Under the pieces are notes generated by a model, which saw only the letters and a list, made by a program, of their open reading frames with translations, was not told where the DNA came from and ran no database searches. Below, one piece after another: positions 1 through 8,479 of a stretch of 64,000 nt of DNA. The DNA comes from RPQJ01 sp963732415 (GTDB lineage: Bacteria > Pseudomonadota > Gammaproteobacteria > Steroidobacterales > Steroidobacteraceae): contig CAVSZK010000019.1 in assembly GCA_963732415.1 (NCBI GenBank), forward strand, positions 868,001-932,000, written 5' to 3'. The position numbers and the translations under genes were made by a program. Positions within the stretch are counted from its first letter, which is position 1. Every line of letters starts with the position of its first letter.

Positions 1-401
1 CCCGCGGGCTTGAATGCCGCGACCAGCGGCACACCGAAGGCGGTGGAACAGCGCAGCACCAGCCACTCCCAATTGCAGTGGTGCGCAGCCAGCAAAAGCA
101 CGCGTTTTCCGCCGCGCAGGGTGTCTGTGACGACCGCTTCGTTCTCGAAGCGCAGGCGCTCGACCAGGTCGGCCTGCGAGATCCGCACGCCGTGTATCGA
201 CTCGGCAACCAGTTCGCCGAGATATGCGTAGAACTCGGTCGCGATCCGCCCGCGCTCGGCCTCGGTGGCATCGGGCAGGCAACGCTCGATGCCAGAGCTT
301 ACGAAGCCGCGGCGCCAGCCGAACACACGGGCGAGGAACGCCGCCGCACCGAAGACCAGGTACAGCACCGGCAGCGGCAGTATCGATAGGACTTTCAGCA
401 C
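1..401 (-). CDS. LpxL/HtrB-family lipid A acyltransferase, N-terminal part
   Basis: Reading the minus strand from a GTG at 401 gives an open frame that runs off the left edge (about 133 residues of a usual 290-310). It begins with a hydrophobic segment rich in Leu and Pro (VLKVLSILPLPVLYLVFG), as in lysophospholipid acyltransferases of lipid A synthesis, and carries the HX4E active-site motif as HHCNWE at residues 107-112. Family members transfer a secondary acyl chain to lipid A precursors at the inner membrane. The start lies 4 nt after the stop of the upstream regulator gene. An alternative start inside that gene is possible, since the frame stays open upstream. Family is clear; the acyl chain and position (LpxL versus LpxM type) cannot be told. 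Confidence 0.8.
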   Translation of the reverse strand, partial: MLKVLSILPLPVLYLVFGAAAFLARVFGWRRGFVSSGIERCLPDATEAERGRIATEFYAYLGELVAESIHGVRISQADLVERLRFENEAVVTDTLRGGKRVLLLAAHHCNWEWLVLRCSTAFGVPLVAAFKPA

Positions 402-405
402 GGCT

Positions 406-2346
406 TCAGCCGAGCCCCAGTTGGCGCGACACGACTCGGAAGCGCGCATCGTCCCGGATTGAGTCGAGACCCGGCTCGGAGTTGAGAAAGCCTATCGTCT
501 GTGAACTGTCTGCCACGCCGCGTTCCAGCGCGTCGAGCGCAGCGGCTCGGTCCCCCAGCGCCGCATGAACCAGTGCGAGGTCGTAGCCGACCCCGAATCC
601 ACGTGCGCCCAGGGCTTCAACGCGCTTGATCTCGCGCTGCGCCGCCACCAACTGGCCGTCGAGCGCGTATGCGCGCCCGAGATTCGAAAAACTGCCGGGC
701 ACTGGTTGCGGATGCCCCTCCAGGACGCGCAATGCCTCTTTCGGCTCGCCGCGCAGGCAATACGCGTGCGCGAGATGGTTGCGGGGCAATGCCGCCTGGG
801 GCGCAGCGTCTACAAGACCGACAAGCTGCGCGATTGCCGCGTCGTAGTTACGCGCCATCGTCTGGATCATGCCGACGTTGGCCGCAAACGTCAGCGACAT
901 GGGCTCGATCGACTGGGCCCGTTGCGCTTCGACCAGCGCCTCTGGAAGTCGATTCTGGAAGGCATGGTTGTTCGCGAGCCACATGACAGCCTGCGCGTAC
1001 CCGGGATTGAGGTCGAGCGCCAGCCGGTAGAGTCGTTCACCGTCCACCCACTCGCGCGACTGCTGGACCTGCAAGTGACCGAGCGCCGCCTGCGCCTCGG
1101 CGAGCTGGCTGTCGAGCGAAATGGCGCGCTCGGCCGCCTGCCGGGCACGTGGAAACGCCACGCCCGGCGGCAGGATCCCAAACACACCGAACACGGCCCA
1201 GGCGTCTGCCAGGCCAGCGGCCGGTAGCGCGAAGCGCGGATCGCGCCTCTCCGCGGCCGTGTAGTACTGGATGGCCTTGCTGAGGCCATCCTCGCTCTTG
1301 CGATCCCAGTGATAACGGCCGTTCAGATACAGCTGCCAGGCTTCAATGTCTTCCGTGTAGTGCCTGGTTAGGCGTCGGCGGTCCTCCTCCGACAGGTTGA
1401 CGGACAGGGCCTCCACCAGCTGCCGGGCGAGGGAGTCCTGCACGGCAAAGAAATCGTGAGACTGTTCGTCGAAGCTGCCGACCCACAGGGCAGACCCGTC
1501 GCGTACATCGAGCAGGCGCGCGGTGAGTCGTATGCGATCCGGCTGGAACTGGACGTGACCCTCGATCACCGCGGCAACTGCGAGCGCGCGGCCGGCGGCA
1601 AGAGGGTCCTGGTTGGCGCCGGCAAACTGGCGCACGGAACTCAATGGGGTCACCGTGACGCCTGGCAGGCCGCTCAGTCGGTTAATCAGCGTCTCGGCGA
1701 TTCCGAACTCAAGCGCCTCGTCACCGACTTGTTCCACCAATGGCTTGAAAGGCAGTACGGCGATCGACTGCGGCAACCGGGACTGGCCTGGCGGTCGACG
1801 CAACCACCACACAGTGGCCGCGACCGTGGACAGCGCGGCCGTGCCGCCCAGTAGCACCAGCAGTTTCCGACGCGACGCCGACTCCAGGGGCGGCGCTGGT
1901 GCCTCGGATTGCCGCGACGCCGACTCCCGGGGCGGCGCTGCGGAGGGTCCGGTGTGCGGTGGCGCGGTCGCCGCATTGGACAACTCCGGCGGCGCAGCAT
2001 CCGTCGCCCTCGGTGCTTCCTCGTCAGTCTCGACCACAACTTCCGCTACAAAGCGGTAACCGCGGCCCGGCACCGTGACGATGATCCGGGGCGCCCCGCG
2101 TGCGTCGCCCAATGAACGGCGCAGCGCCGAGATCGCCTGGTTCAGGTTGTTTTCCTCGACGACCGCTCGTGGCCAGACCGCCTTCAGCAGGTCGTCCTTG
2201 GTCACGAGCCTGGCCCGATTCTCGATGAGGTGCAGCAGCGCCTCATAGGCGCGACTCGCGATCGCGAGCACGGCACCGTCCGGCCCGGTGACGTGGTGTT
2301 TCACCAGATCTACCCGGAACTCTTCGAAACGGTAGGCTCGGATCAT
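406..2346 (-). CDS. CadC-like membrane-bound winged-helix regulator with TPR C-terminus
   Basis: 646 residues. Residues 3-103 form an OmpR/CadC-type winged helix, including RYIV-like features such as TVPGRGYRFV at the end of the wing. A Pro/Ala/Ser-rich linker follows (about 107-158), then one membrane segment (161-182). The C-terminal part opens with SIAVLPFKPL, typical of the TolB/FlgO-like region in these regulators, and continues as TPR-like helical repeats. ToxR/CadC relatives sense periplasmic or envelope signals and bind DNA directly without a kinase. The open frame extends 66 codons further upstream, but the shorter start is chosen because the winged helix begins immediately after it and the upstream residues look non-coding. 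It is divergent from a TonB-dependent receptor, a likely target. The signal is unknown. Confidence 0.85.
   Translation of the reverse strand: MIRAYRFEEFRVDLVKHHVTGPDGAVLAIASRAYEALLHLIENRARLVTKDDLLKAVWPRAVVEENNLNQAISALRRSLGDARGAPRIIVTVPGRGYRFVAEVVVETDEEAPRATDAAPPELSNAATAPPHTGPSAAPPRESASRQSEAPAPPLESASRRKLLVLLGGTAALSTVAATVWWLRRPPGQSRLPQSIAVLPFKPLVEQVGDEALEFGIAETLINRLSGLPGVTVTPLSSVRQFAGANQDPLAAGRALAVAAVIEGHVQFQPDRIRLTARLLDVRDGSALWVGSFDEQSHDFFAVQDSLARQLVEALSVNLSEEDRRRLTRHYTEDIEAWQLYLNGRYHWDRKSEDGLSKAIQYYTAAERRDPRFALPAAGLADAWAVFGVFGILPPGVAFPRARQAAERAISLDSQLAEAQAALGHLQVQQSREWVDGERLYRLALDLNPGYAQAVMWLANNHAFQNRLPEALVEAQRAQSIEPMSLTFAANVGMIQTMARNYDAAIAQLVGLVDAAPQAALPRNHLAHAYCLRGEPKEALRVLEGHPQPVPGSFSNLGRAYALDGQLVAAQREIKRVEALGARGFGVGYDLALVHAALGDRAAALDALERGVADSSQTIGFLNSEPGLDSIRDDARFRVVSRQLGLG
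1871..1940. repeat. Two 28-nt direct repeats, period 42, in regulator linker
   Basis: The segments at 1871-1898 and 1913-1940 differ at one base and are spaced by 42 nt, so the repeat is in frame (14 codons). It lies in the Pro/Ser-rich linker just before the membrane segment of the CadC-like regulator and encodes the repeated pattern PPxESASR. A recent slippage duplication that changes linker length is the simplest reading. Confidence 0.8.
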
Positions 2347-2468
2347 TTCGCGTGCAGCGTACGGCCTCGCGTCCGGCCACTCAATAGTGCCGCCGATCCG
2401 ACCTGTGCTAATGTAAATCCCGGTCGTGTCTTCGGCAGGACGCTGCGGCCAAGAGGCGAAGGACAACG
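2347..2468. promoter_or_regulatory. Divergent promoter region, regulator / TonB receptor
   Basis: 122 bp separate the divergent starts of the CadC-like regulator and the TonB-dependent receptor. On the plus strand a TAATGTAAAT stretch near 2411-2420 is a plausible -10 region. A GAAGGA ribosome binding site lies about 6 nt before the receptor ATG at 2469. No convincing operator repeat was identified by eye. Confidence 0.4.
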
Positions 2469-5402
2469 ATGCCACTGGGGGGAGCGCGCCGCGCGAGGTG
2501 TGCTGTTGTCGCATGGATTGCGGCACAGATTCCTGTTGCGTCATCAGCTGCCCAGGACGACGCGATCGAGGAGGTCGTCGTCACGGGCTCCAGGATAGCC
2601 CGCGCCGATTTCGAATCCGCGAGTCCGATCGTCACGCTGCCCGCGTCGGCGTTCGAGCAGACGTCCGCAACCTCCGTCGAACGCACCCTCAACACGCTGC
2701 CGCAGTTCACCGCGTCCGCGACCTCAACGTCCGTCGATCCGGGCAATGACGGCCAGGCGAATGTCTCGCTGCGCGGCATCGGCGTGGCCCAGACCCTGGT
2801 GCTGATCGACGGCAGGCGCCTGATGCCGGCCGACGGCAGGGGTTCCCCGGATCTTAACGTGCTTCCGCCGGCACTGATCTCGAGCGTCGAGGTCCTGACC
2901 GGCGGCGCCTCCGCGGCCTATGGCTCCGACGCGATCGCGGGCGTCGTCAATTTCAAGCTGATCGATCACTTCGACGGCATCGAAATCAGCGGCCAGTGGT
3001 CGCAGACAGGCCAGGGCGACGGAGACGAATATACGATCGGCTTGACTGCCGGGAGTTCATTCGCCGACGGCCGCGGCTCGTTGTTCGGATACGCCGGATA
3101 CACAGACCGCGCGCAGGTCAGCCAGTCGGACCGGGGATTTTCGCGGATTCCACTGAAATACTACCCGGACGAAACCCACGGAGTCGGCCCCGGCCACGCA
3201 TTTCTCGGAACGGGCAGCGGTGTCGCCGAGGAAGGGGTGCTGATAGTTTTCCCGAACCCTGTGGCATTCAATGCCGTGTTCAACTCCTATGGCTACCCGT
3301 CGGGCTCCTTGTCCTACTTTCCGGCCTATGGCACCAACCCCGACGGCACCTTGTTCACGATCGGAGACGACGTGAATGCGGGCAGCGTTGTCAATTATCG
3401 TGGCGCCGGGGATCCGGACCTGTCGAACAGTCGCTCCCATACATACAACTACGCGCGCACCACTGCGCTGCAGATGCCCCTGGATCGCACCTCGGTCTTC
3501 CTTCACGGAACCTATGATTTCTCGCCCTCGGCGCAGGGGTACCTGCAGGCGCTGTATTCCAACTATTCCGTGAGCCGACAACTCGCGCCAGTCGCCGCTG
3601 GAATCATGCTCATTCCTCCGACCAATCCCTATGTGCCGGCCGACCTAAAGATCCTGCTGGACAGCCGTGCCGCCCCGAACGATCCTTTCCGTTTCTTCGA
3701 ACGCATGGTAGCGATGGGACCGCAAGTGTCCCGCAACGAGCGGCAATTGCTGCAGCTCACGTCGGGAGTCAAGGGACGAGTCTTCACGGACTGGGGCTAC
3801 GACGCATACGTACAGTGGGGCAGCAACGACCGCAGCGAGCACCAGACCGGCAACGTGAGCATCTCGCGGTTCCAGGAACTGGTATTCGCACCGGATGGCG
3901 GCCTGTCGACCTGCGGCGAGTTAAATCCATTCCGGGTCGGCGCGATCTCGAGCGACTGCGCCCGTTACATCGCGTTGAGCGGCTCGCAGCAGATTACCGT
4001 GCGCCAGACGCTCGCAGAGGCTTCGATCAACGGGCCGCTCTACTCGCTGCCGGCCGGGGACCTGCGCGCCGCTTTCGGCGTCTTCTACCAAGGGGCGGAT
4101 TTCGACTTCAAGCCCGACGATGCTTTGAGCAAGATGCTACCGGCGGTACCGGGTGTCATCGGCGCCCGACCCGATGTGGCCGGCTTCCCTGCTGCCCCGG
4201 CACGCCAGGGCAGCCAGAGCAATGCCGACCTTTACGCCGAGATGCTCGCGCCGATTGCGCGCGACTTAGCCGGAATCCACTCGCTGGATTTCGGCATCGG
4301 CTATCGGCATTCCGCGTACCAGCACGGTGGGTCCGCGGACTCCTACAAGGCGGAACTCCTGTATCGCCCGGTGCAGCCGGTGCTGCTGCGCGGCTCCTAC
4401 GAACACGCCGTGCGGGCACCGAGCATCGACGAACTCTTCTATCCACAGCTCTCCAACCAGTTTGACGTTCCGAGACCGGAGCCGTGCAGCGTCAACAGCA
4501 ATGCCCGCAAGGGTCCCGACAAGGCCAGGGTTGAAGCCCTTTGCCTCGCACAGGGCCTGCCGGCCGACCTGCTGGCGAACTACGCGTTCGACCTCCGCAA
4601 GGTGAACGGAGTGTCCGGCGGCAATCCCGATCTTCAGTCGGAGAAGGCAGACACCTACACAGTCGGTGTGGTTTTCAGTTCTCCCTTCGAGCAGCCCGCA
4701 ATCAGGACGCTGCAAGTATCGCTGGACTGGTACAACATCGACCTCACCGATGCGATTGGACGCTGGGATTCCGAATCCTCCGTGGCGCGCTGCTTCGATC
4801 CCGCATACAACCCGACATATGCTGCAAGCAACATCTACTGCAGTTTCTTCACGCGCAGTGCGATAACCGGTGAGATCTTCGCACTGATCGTGGACAGCAA
4901 CATCGGCGCCATCCAGACCTCGGGGGTCGACCTGCAGGTCGACTGGGCCATGGACGTGGGAGCGGGCCGACTGGGCGCCAACATGTACGTGACACACGTG
5001 CAGGACTGGAAATACAGCGACCCTTCCGGCGGAACCATCGAATATGCGGGCACCATCGGCGGCGGCGGGATCACGCGGGCGCTGCCCGAATGGAAGTCGC
5101 TGCTGAACCTGAGCTACCAATGGGGTTCCTTTGGCACCTACGCACGCTGGAGGTACATCGATGGCATGACGGACGCGATGTATCAGGATTTCCAGGTGCC
5201 GAGCCGCAACTACCTGGACCTTGGTGGCAGCGTGGTCATCGAGTCCGGCAAACTGAACGGGCTGACCGCCAGTGCGGGCATCGACAATGCAACCGACACG
5301 GACCCACCGCTGTTCCCGAGCTATTCGCAGGCTAACAGCGACCCGTCGGCGTACGACGTGCTTGGTCGGCGCTATTATCTGAGCCTCGGCTACAGGTTTT
5401 GA
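2469..5402 (+). CDS. TonB-dependent outer-membrane receptor
   Basis: 977 residues. A short signal peptide is followed by a TonB-box-like segment EEVVVTGSRI at residues 34-43, a plug domain with the usual pattern (VSLRGIG, VLIDGRR, SVEVLTGGASAAYGSDAIAG), and a long beta-barrel ending in a C-terminal Phe (YYLSLGYRF) as expected for BAM-dependent insertion. Receptors of this size with VSLRGIG/LIDGRR plugs are abundant in oligotrophic proteobacteria and import siderophores, vitamin B12, glycans or peptides; the substrate is not evident. It is divergent from a CadC-like regulator and followed after 39 nt by a secreted beta-helix-like protein, which may act on or present the ligand. The ATG has a good GAAGGA site. 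Confidence 0.92.
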   Translation: MPLGGARRARCAVVAWIAAQIPVASSAAQDDAIEEVVVTGSRIARADFESASPIVTLPASAFEQTSATSVERTLNTLPQFTASATSTSVDPGNDGQANVSLRGIGVAQTLVLIDGRRLMPADGRGSPDLNVLPPALISSVEVLTGGASAAYGSDAIAGVVNFKLIDHFDGIEISGQWSQTGQGDGDEYTIGLTAGSSFADGRGSLFGYAGYTDRAQVSQSDRGFSRIPLKYYPDETHGVGPGHAFLGTGSGVAEEGVLIVFPNPVAFNAVFNSYGYPSGSLSYFPAYGTNPDGTLFTIGDDVNAGSVVNYRGAGDPDLSNSRSHTYNYARTTALQMPLDRTSVFLHGTYDFSPSAQGYLQALYSNYSVSRQLAPVAAGIMLIPPTNPYVPADLKILLDSRAAPNDPFRFFERMVAMGPQVSRNERQLLQLTSGVKGRVFTDWGYDAYVQWGSNDRSEHQTGNVSISRFQELVFAPDGGLSTCGELNPFRVGAISSDCARYIALSGSQQITVRQTLAEASINGPLYSLPAGDLRAAFGVFYQGADFDFKPDDALSKMLPAVPGVIGARPDVAGFPAAPARQGSQSNADLYAEMLAPIARDLAGIHSLDFGIGYRHSAYQHGGSADSYKAELLYRPVQPVLLRGSYEHAVRAPSIDELFYPQLSNQFDVPRPEPCSVNSNARKGPDKARVEALCLAQGLPADLLANYAFDLRKVNGVSGGNPDLQSEKADTYTVGVVFSSPFEQPAIRTLQVSLDWYNIDLTDAIGRWDSESSVARCFDPAYNPTYAASNIYCSFFTRSAITGEIFALIVDSNIGAIQTSGVDLQVDWAMDVGAGRLGANMYVTHVQDWKYSDPSGGTIEYAGTIGGGGITRALPEWKSLLNLSYQWGSFGTYARWRYIDGMTDAMYQDFQVPSRNYLDLGGSVVIESGKLNGLTASAGIDNATDTDPPLFPSYSQANSDPSAYDVLGRRYYLSLGYRF

Positions 5403-5471
5403 ACCGATGACACGCCCCGTCTCATCTGCCGAACACAACCGATGACACGCCCCGTCCCAGCCGCCGAACTC
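5402..5471 (+). repeat. 35-bp tandem duplication over a start codon
   Basis: Units 5402-5436 and 5437-5471 match at 31 of 35 positions; the first 20 bases are identical. Each unit carries ATGACACGCCCCGTC. The first ATG (5407) gives a 12-codon peptide that stops at 5443-5445 and overlaps the second ATG (5442) as ATGA. The duplicated start has therefore become a short upstream reading frame coupled to the real gene. Confidence 0.85.
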
Positions 5472-6800
5472 GCGATACTGCTGCTGGCTGCGCTCGCGGT
5501 CACGTCGGCCGCGCCCGCGGAAGTGACCACCGCGGCCACACCGGCCACGATCCTGGTGCACAACCCCGCCGAACTCGTCACGGCACTCGACGCGCGGAAC
5601 GCCGGCCGGCACATCCGTGTGCTATCCGGTGATTATTCAATCACCGCTCCGCTGCTCGTTCCGGACAGAGCGCTGCTCGAGGGCAGCGGCGAGATGCGGA
5701 TCGTGGATGGCCTGCCGGTCGGCTTCGAGCCGGGCACCGAGACCACTCTGCGGGTCGCCTCCGCATTCGAGGGCGACCTTGTGACCCTTGGAAACGGCGC
5801 TGCCATCAGTGGCCTGAGGTTGATCGACGTCACCCCCGTGCCCGCCACGGCCGTACCGCGTACCGGCAACGTGATCATGGTGGGTTCGCGCGGGCCCGGC
5901 GACAGCGTCACCGCGGAAATTCGCGACTGCGAAATCGTCAATCCGCAGTCCTACGGGGTCGCGGCCGACGGTCCGGCCGGTCACGCAATCATGATATTGA
6001 CGCGGAATCCGGCGCGACAGGACAACCCGCCGCCGCACGAAGGCGCCACGCTCAAGTTGCACATGCTGCGCTCGATCGTCCGTGCAACCGGCAATGGCGG
6101 AGCGGTGTTCGCGCTCAATTTCGCGGCACGTGGCGAGATATCAGTCGAATTCGAGGACAACAGGATCGAGGGGCCCGTTTCCATCGCCGGCGGTGCCAGC
6201 CGACCCGACCTGGTAACGCAGGCCAGCACGAGCTTCGAGTCGAATCGGAACCTGTACACGCGAAATCCCGGTGGCCTGGACCGGTTCGCCTGGCGGGTCA
6301 TCGGCGGCAGCAGCGCACACATTCCGGGACTCGCCTCCCCCGGCGCCAGCTCCAATGTGACCAGAGTCCACTCCGTCGACGATCGTATCGAAGGCATCAA
6401 TGTCGGGATCCTGGCCTCCGCCGGCCGACGCTGGTTAGGCGCATCCGGACCCGTCTCGGACAACCGCGTGGACCTGGACCTGACTGGGACCCGAATCCGG
6501 ACCGAGGGCGAGCACGCAGCGGATTTCTTACTGCAGGGCACGCTCTCCGAAGATGCACCCGGTGTCGGTCGTGAGTTTGCGGCGGGTGATCGCAACATCG
6601 TTCGCGTCGTCATGCGTGGCGTGACTGGCAGTCCGGCGAAGCGCACCAACCGGTACGCCGACGTCTATGGTCCTTCCCGGCAGGCGGACCAGGGCAGCGG
6701 CAACCGGCTCGAATTTGCCGGCACGCTGGCCGGGTTTGCAGTCTCCAACCCCGGCATTTCGCCGGCACCGCCCGCGGAGTTCTTCGAGACGATCCGCTGA
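5442..6800 (+). CDS. Secreted right-handed beta-helix-like protein
   Basis: 452 residues with an N-terminal signal peptide (hydrophobic core LAILLLAALAVTSAAPA). The body is rich in short beta/turn units with repeated Gly/Asn/Asp turns, such as LLEGSGEMRIVDG, AAISGLRLIDV, VTAEIRDCEIVNPQSYGVAA and ISVEFEDNRIEGP. This is the character of pectate-lyase-like parallel beta-helix proteins, which often bind or cut polysaccharides. No catalytic residues could be assigned. It follows the TonB-dependent receptor by 39 nt on the same strand, so co-expression is likely. The start codon lies in the second unit of a 35-bp tandem duplication and overlaps the stop of a 12-codon reading frame, so translational coupling is possible. 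Substrate unknown. Confidence 0.7.
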   Translation: MTRPVPAAELAILLLAALAVTSAAPAEVTTAATPATILVHNPAELVTALDARNAGRHIRVLSGDYSITAPLLVPDRALLEGSGEMRIVDGLPVGFEPGTETTLRVASAFEGDLVTLGNGAAISGLRLIDVTPVPATAVPRTGNVIMVGSRGPGDSVTAEIRDCEIVNPQSYGVAADGPAGHAIMILTRNPARQDNPPPHEGATLKLHMLRSIVRATGNGGAVFALNFAARGEISVEFEDNRIEGPVSIAGGASRPDLVTQASTSFESNRNLYTRNPGGLDRFAWRVIGGSSAHIPGLASPGASSNVTRVHSVDDRIEGINVGILASAGRRWLGASGPVSDNRVDLDLTGTRIRTEGEHAADFLLQGTLSEDAPGVGREFAAGDRNIVRVVMRGVTGSPAKRTNRYADVYGPSRQADQGSGNRLEFAGTLAGFAVSNPGISPAPPAEFFETIR

Positions 6801-7007
6801 GCCCTGGTCGTTGGGCGCCGCCCGAGGCTCCCGGCCCGGCCAATGGCAGGTGTAAAGGCGGAGCGCCGACCGGGATTCAGAACGCTTCATGACTTTTCAG
6901 GGTTTTCGCAAGACCGCCACCGAGGCGGCGTGAAAACTGACCCCCGCACCAACCACGAACGCCACTTTCCCGCGAGGGAGCTGGCAGTGACCTACGGGGA
7001 GAAACTC

Positions 7008-8432
7008 ATGCTAGCGCTCAGTCTCTGGTCCGGAATCCGCACTGCAACATCGCCCTTGGCACGCGATCGACGGGGCCGGACGGCGCCGCTGGCCGTCCTG
7101 GCGCTCGCGCTGGCCGCCTGCAACGGAGGCGCACCGAACGGTTCCAACGTGGATCCACGGCCGCCACCCGCTCCGAATCCGGCGCCGCAACGCACCGGCA
7201 CGGTTGTTGTCCAGGCAATCACGACGTCCGGCGCCCCGATCAGCGGTGTTGACGTCAGTATCTGCTCTGTTACCTGTCCCCGGGCGGTGACCGACGCAAA
7301 CGGCGAGGCACGATTTGAGGACATTTCCGCGGACCGCTCCGCCGGAATCAGCTTGTCGAGCCCCGGATATTACTCGGCCTATAGGCAACTCGTTGTAGTC
7401 GCCGATTCGGTCACCACGCTGCCGGTGACCTTCGTACACGCAACCGATGCGACGCCAGTATTGCTGGCCGCTCATCCGACTTACTCAAGCGACGGGCGCA
7501 CGCTGGACCTCGACGTCGATGTCGCGGTGCTGGATGCGAGCAGCGCGCCCTGGCAGACGCTCTCGGCGTCGGACTTCAAGGGCGGCGGCAGCTGCGACGG
7601 TTGGTACGGGTGCTGGATCGACATCGACGGAAAATCCACTCCTTATCGATTCGATGCGACTGTCGTCGATGCCTCGTTTACTCCCGTACCGAACACGCCG
7701 CGATCGGCCATGGTGGCCGCCGTTCTACTCGATCAGAGCGCACAGATGGCGTCCTTCGATCCAGATTCGCTGCGCCTTCAGGCAGTCGGCAACTTCTTCG
7801 ACTCGATCATTTCGCCCGACATGGTGGCGCTCGGAAGCTACCGGGGCCTTCCGGGTACGCCCATTCTGACGACCTACGGCGGATTCACATCCGATGCCAC
7901 GGTTTTCGACGCCACGCTTACCGCGCTGCCTGGCCAGGAATCGGGGACGAACCCATTCGACGTTGGAATTGCGGACATGATTGCGTTTGCGGCGGACAAC
8001 GCCGCCGCGGGCGGAAGTGACCAGCAGCGCTCCATCATTGCCGTCATGGCGGACTCTCAAAACCCGGACGGTTGGGGCTACGTGGATTGCGGTGACCTCG
8101 ACTGTTCGCAGGTTCGATCTGCCGCAGTGGAAAGCGCACGTACCGCCGGCATATCTGTGTTCGCAATGGGCCCTGACAATTTCCCCGCATCCCTTGTTGC
8201 CCTGCAAACCGGCGGTGCGATCGCTCGCGTGCAGGACCCGACCCAATTCCCGGTCGTTTTTCGCGCATTGAACTCGATCATCGGCCACAACCTTGCCTTC
8301 AACCGCGTGCGTATCGAGATGGACGCGGACCAGCCCGGCGTATTTTCGCCGGGGCGCTCAGTGGTGTTCTGGCTGGCGATCCGCGTCGCTGCGGGCAGCA
8401 ACATCTATTGGGAACTCACCGTTCCGATCTGA
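7008..8432 (+). CDS. Lipoprotein with Ig-like and von Willebrand A-like regions (copy 1)
   Basis: 474 residues. The ATG at 7008 is preceded by GGGGAG and opens an unusually long lipoprotein signal: an Arg-rich n-region, then PLAVLALALAAC with the lipobox Cys at residue 38. A carboxypeptidase-regulatory-like beta sandwich follows (TVVVQAITTSGAPISGVDV through VTDANGEARFEDI), then an alpha/beta region resembling a von Willebrand A domain (AAVLLDQSAQM at about 242, later SIIAVMADSQ and ISVFAMGP). The metal site appears degenerate: DQSAQ at residues 242-246 lacks the second Ser of DxSxS. The next gene is a paralogue of near-equal length. An upstream extension of 55 codons exists but lacks a ribosome binding site and would bury the signal. 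Function unknown. Confidence 0.75.
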   Translation: MLALSLWSGIRTATSPLARDRRGRTAPLAVLALALAACNGGAPNGSNVDPRPPPAPNPAPQRTGTVVVQAITTSGAPISGVDVSICSVTCPRAVTDANGEARFEDISADRSAGISLSSPGYYSAYRQLVVVADSVTTLPVTFVHATDATPVLLAAHPTYSSDGRTLDLDVDVAVLDASSAPWQTLSASDFKGGGSCDGWYGCWIDIDGKSTPYRFDATVVDASFTPVPNTPRSAMVAAVLLDQSAQMASFDPDSLRLQAVGNFFDSIISPDMVALGSYRGLPGTPILTTYGGFTSDATVFDATLTALPGQESGTNPFDVGIADMIAFAADNAAAGGSDQQRSIIAVMADSQNPDGWGYVDCGDLDCSQVRSAAVESARTAGISVFAMGPDNFPASLVALQTGGAIARVQDPTQFPVVFRALNSIIGHNLAFNRVRIEMDADQPGVFSPGRSVVFWLAIRVAAGSNIYWELTVPI

Positions 8433-8479
8433 AAGCCGCTGACGTCGACAAATCGATTATGTCCTACGGGGAGACAATC

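Noticed and set aside
2347..2544. 66-codon upstream extension of the CadC-like regulator
   Set aside because: The residues do not resemble the family, they overlap the TonB receptor start, and the winged helix begins right after the Met at 2346.
6801..7007. Possible second GEMM-like element before the lipoprotein genes
   Set aside because: Some GC hairpin potential exists, but the GGCAAACC, GGGACGCAAAGC and TTGCC blocks are absent.
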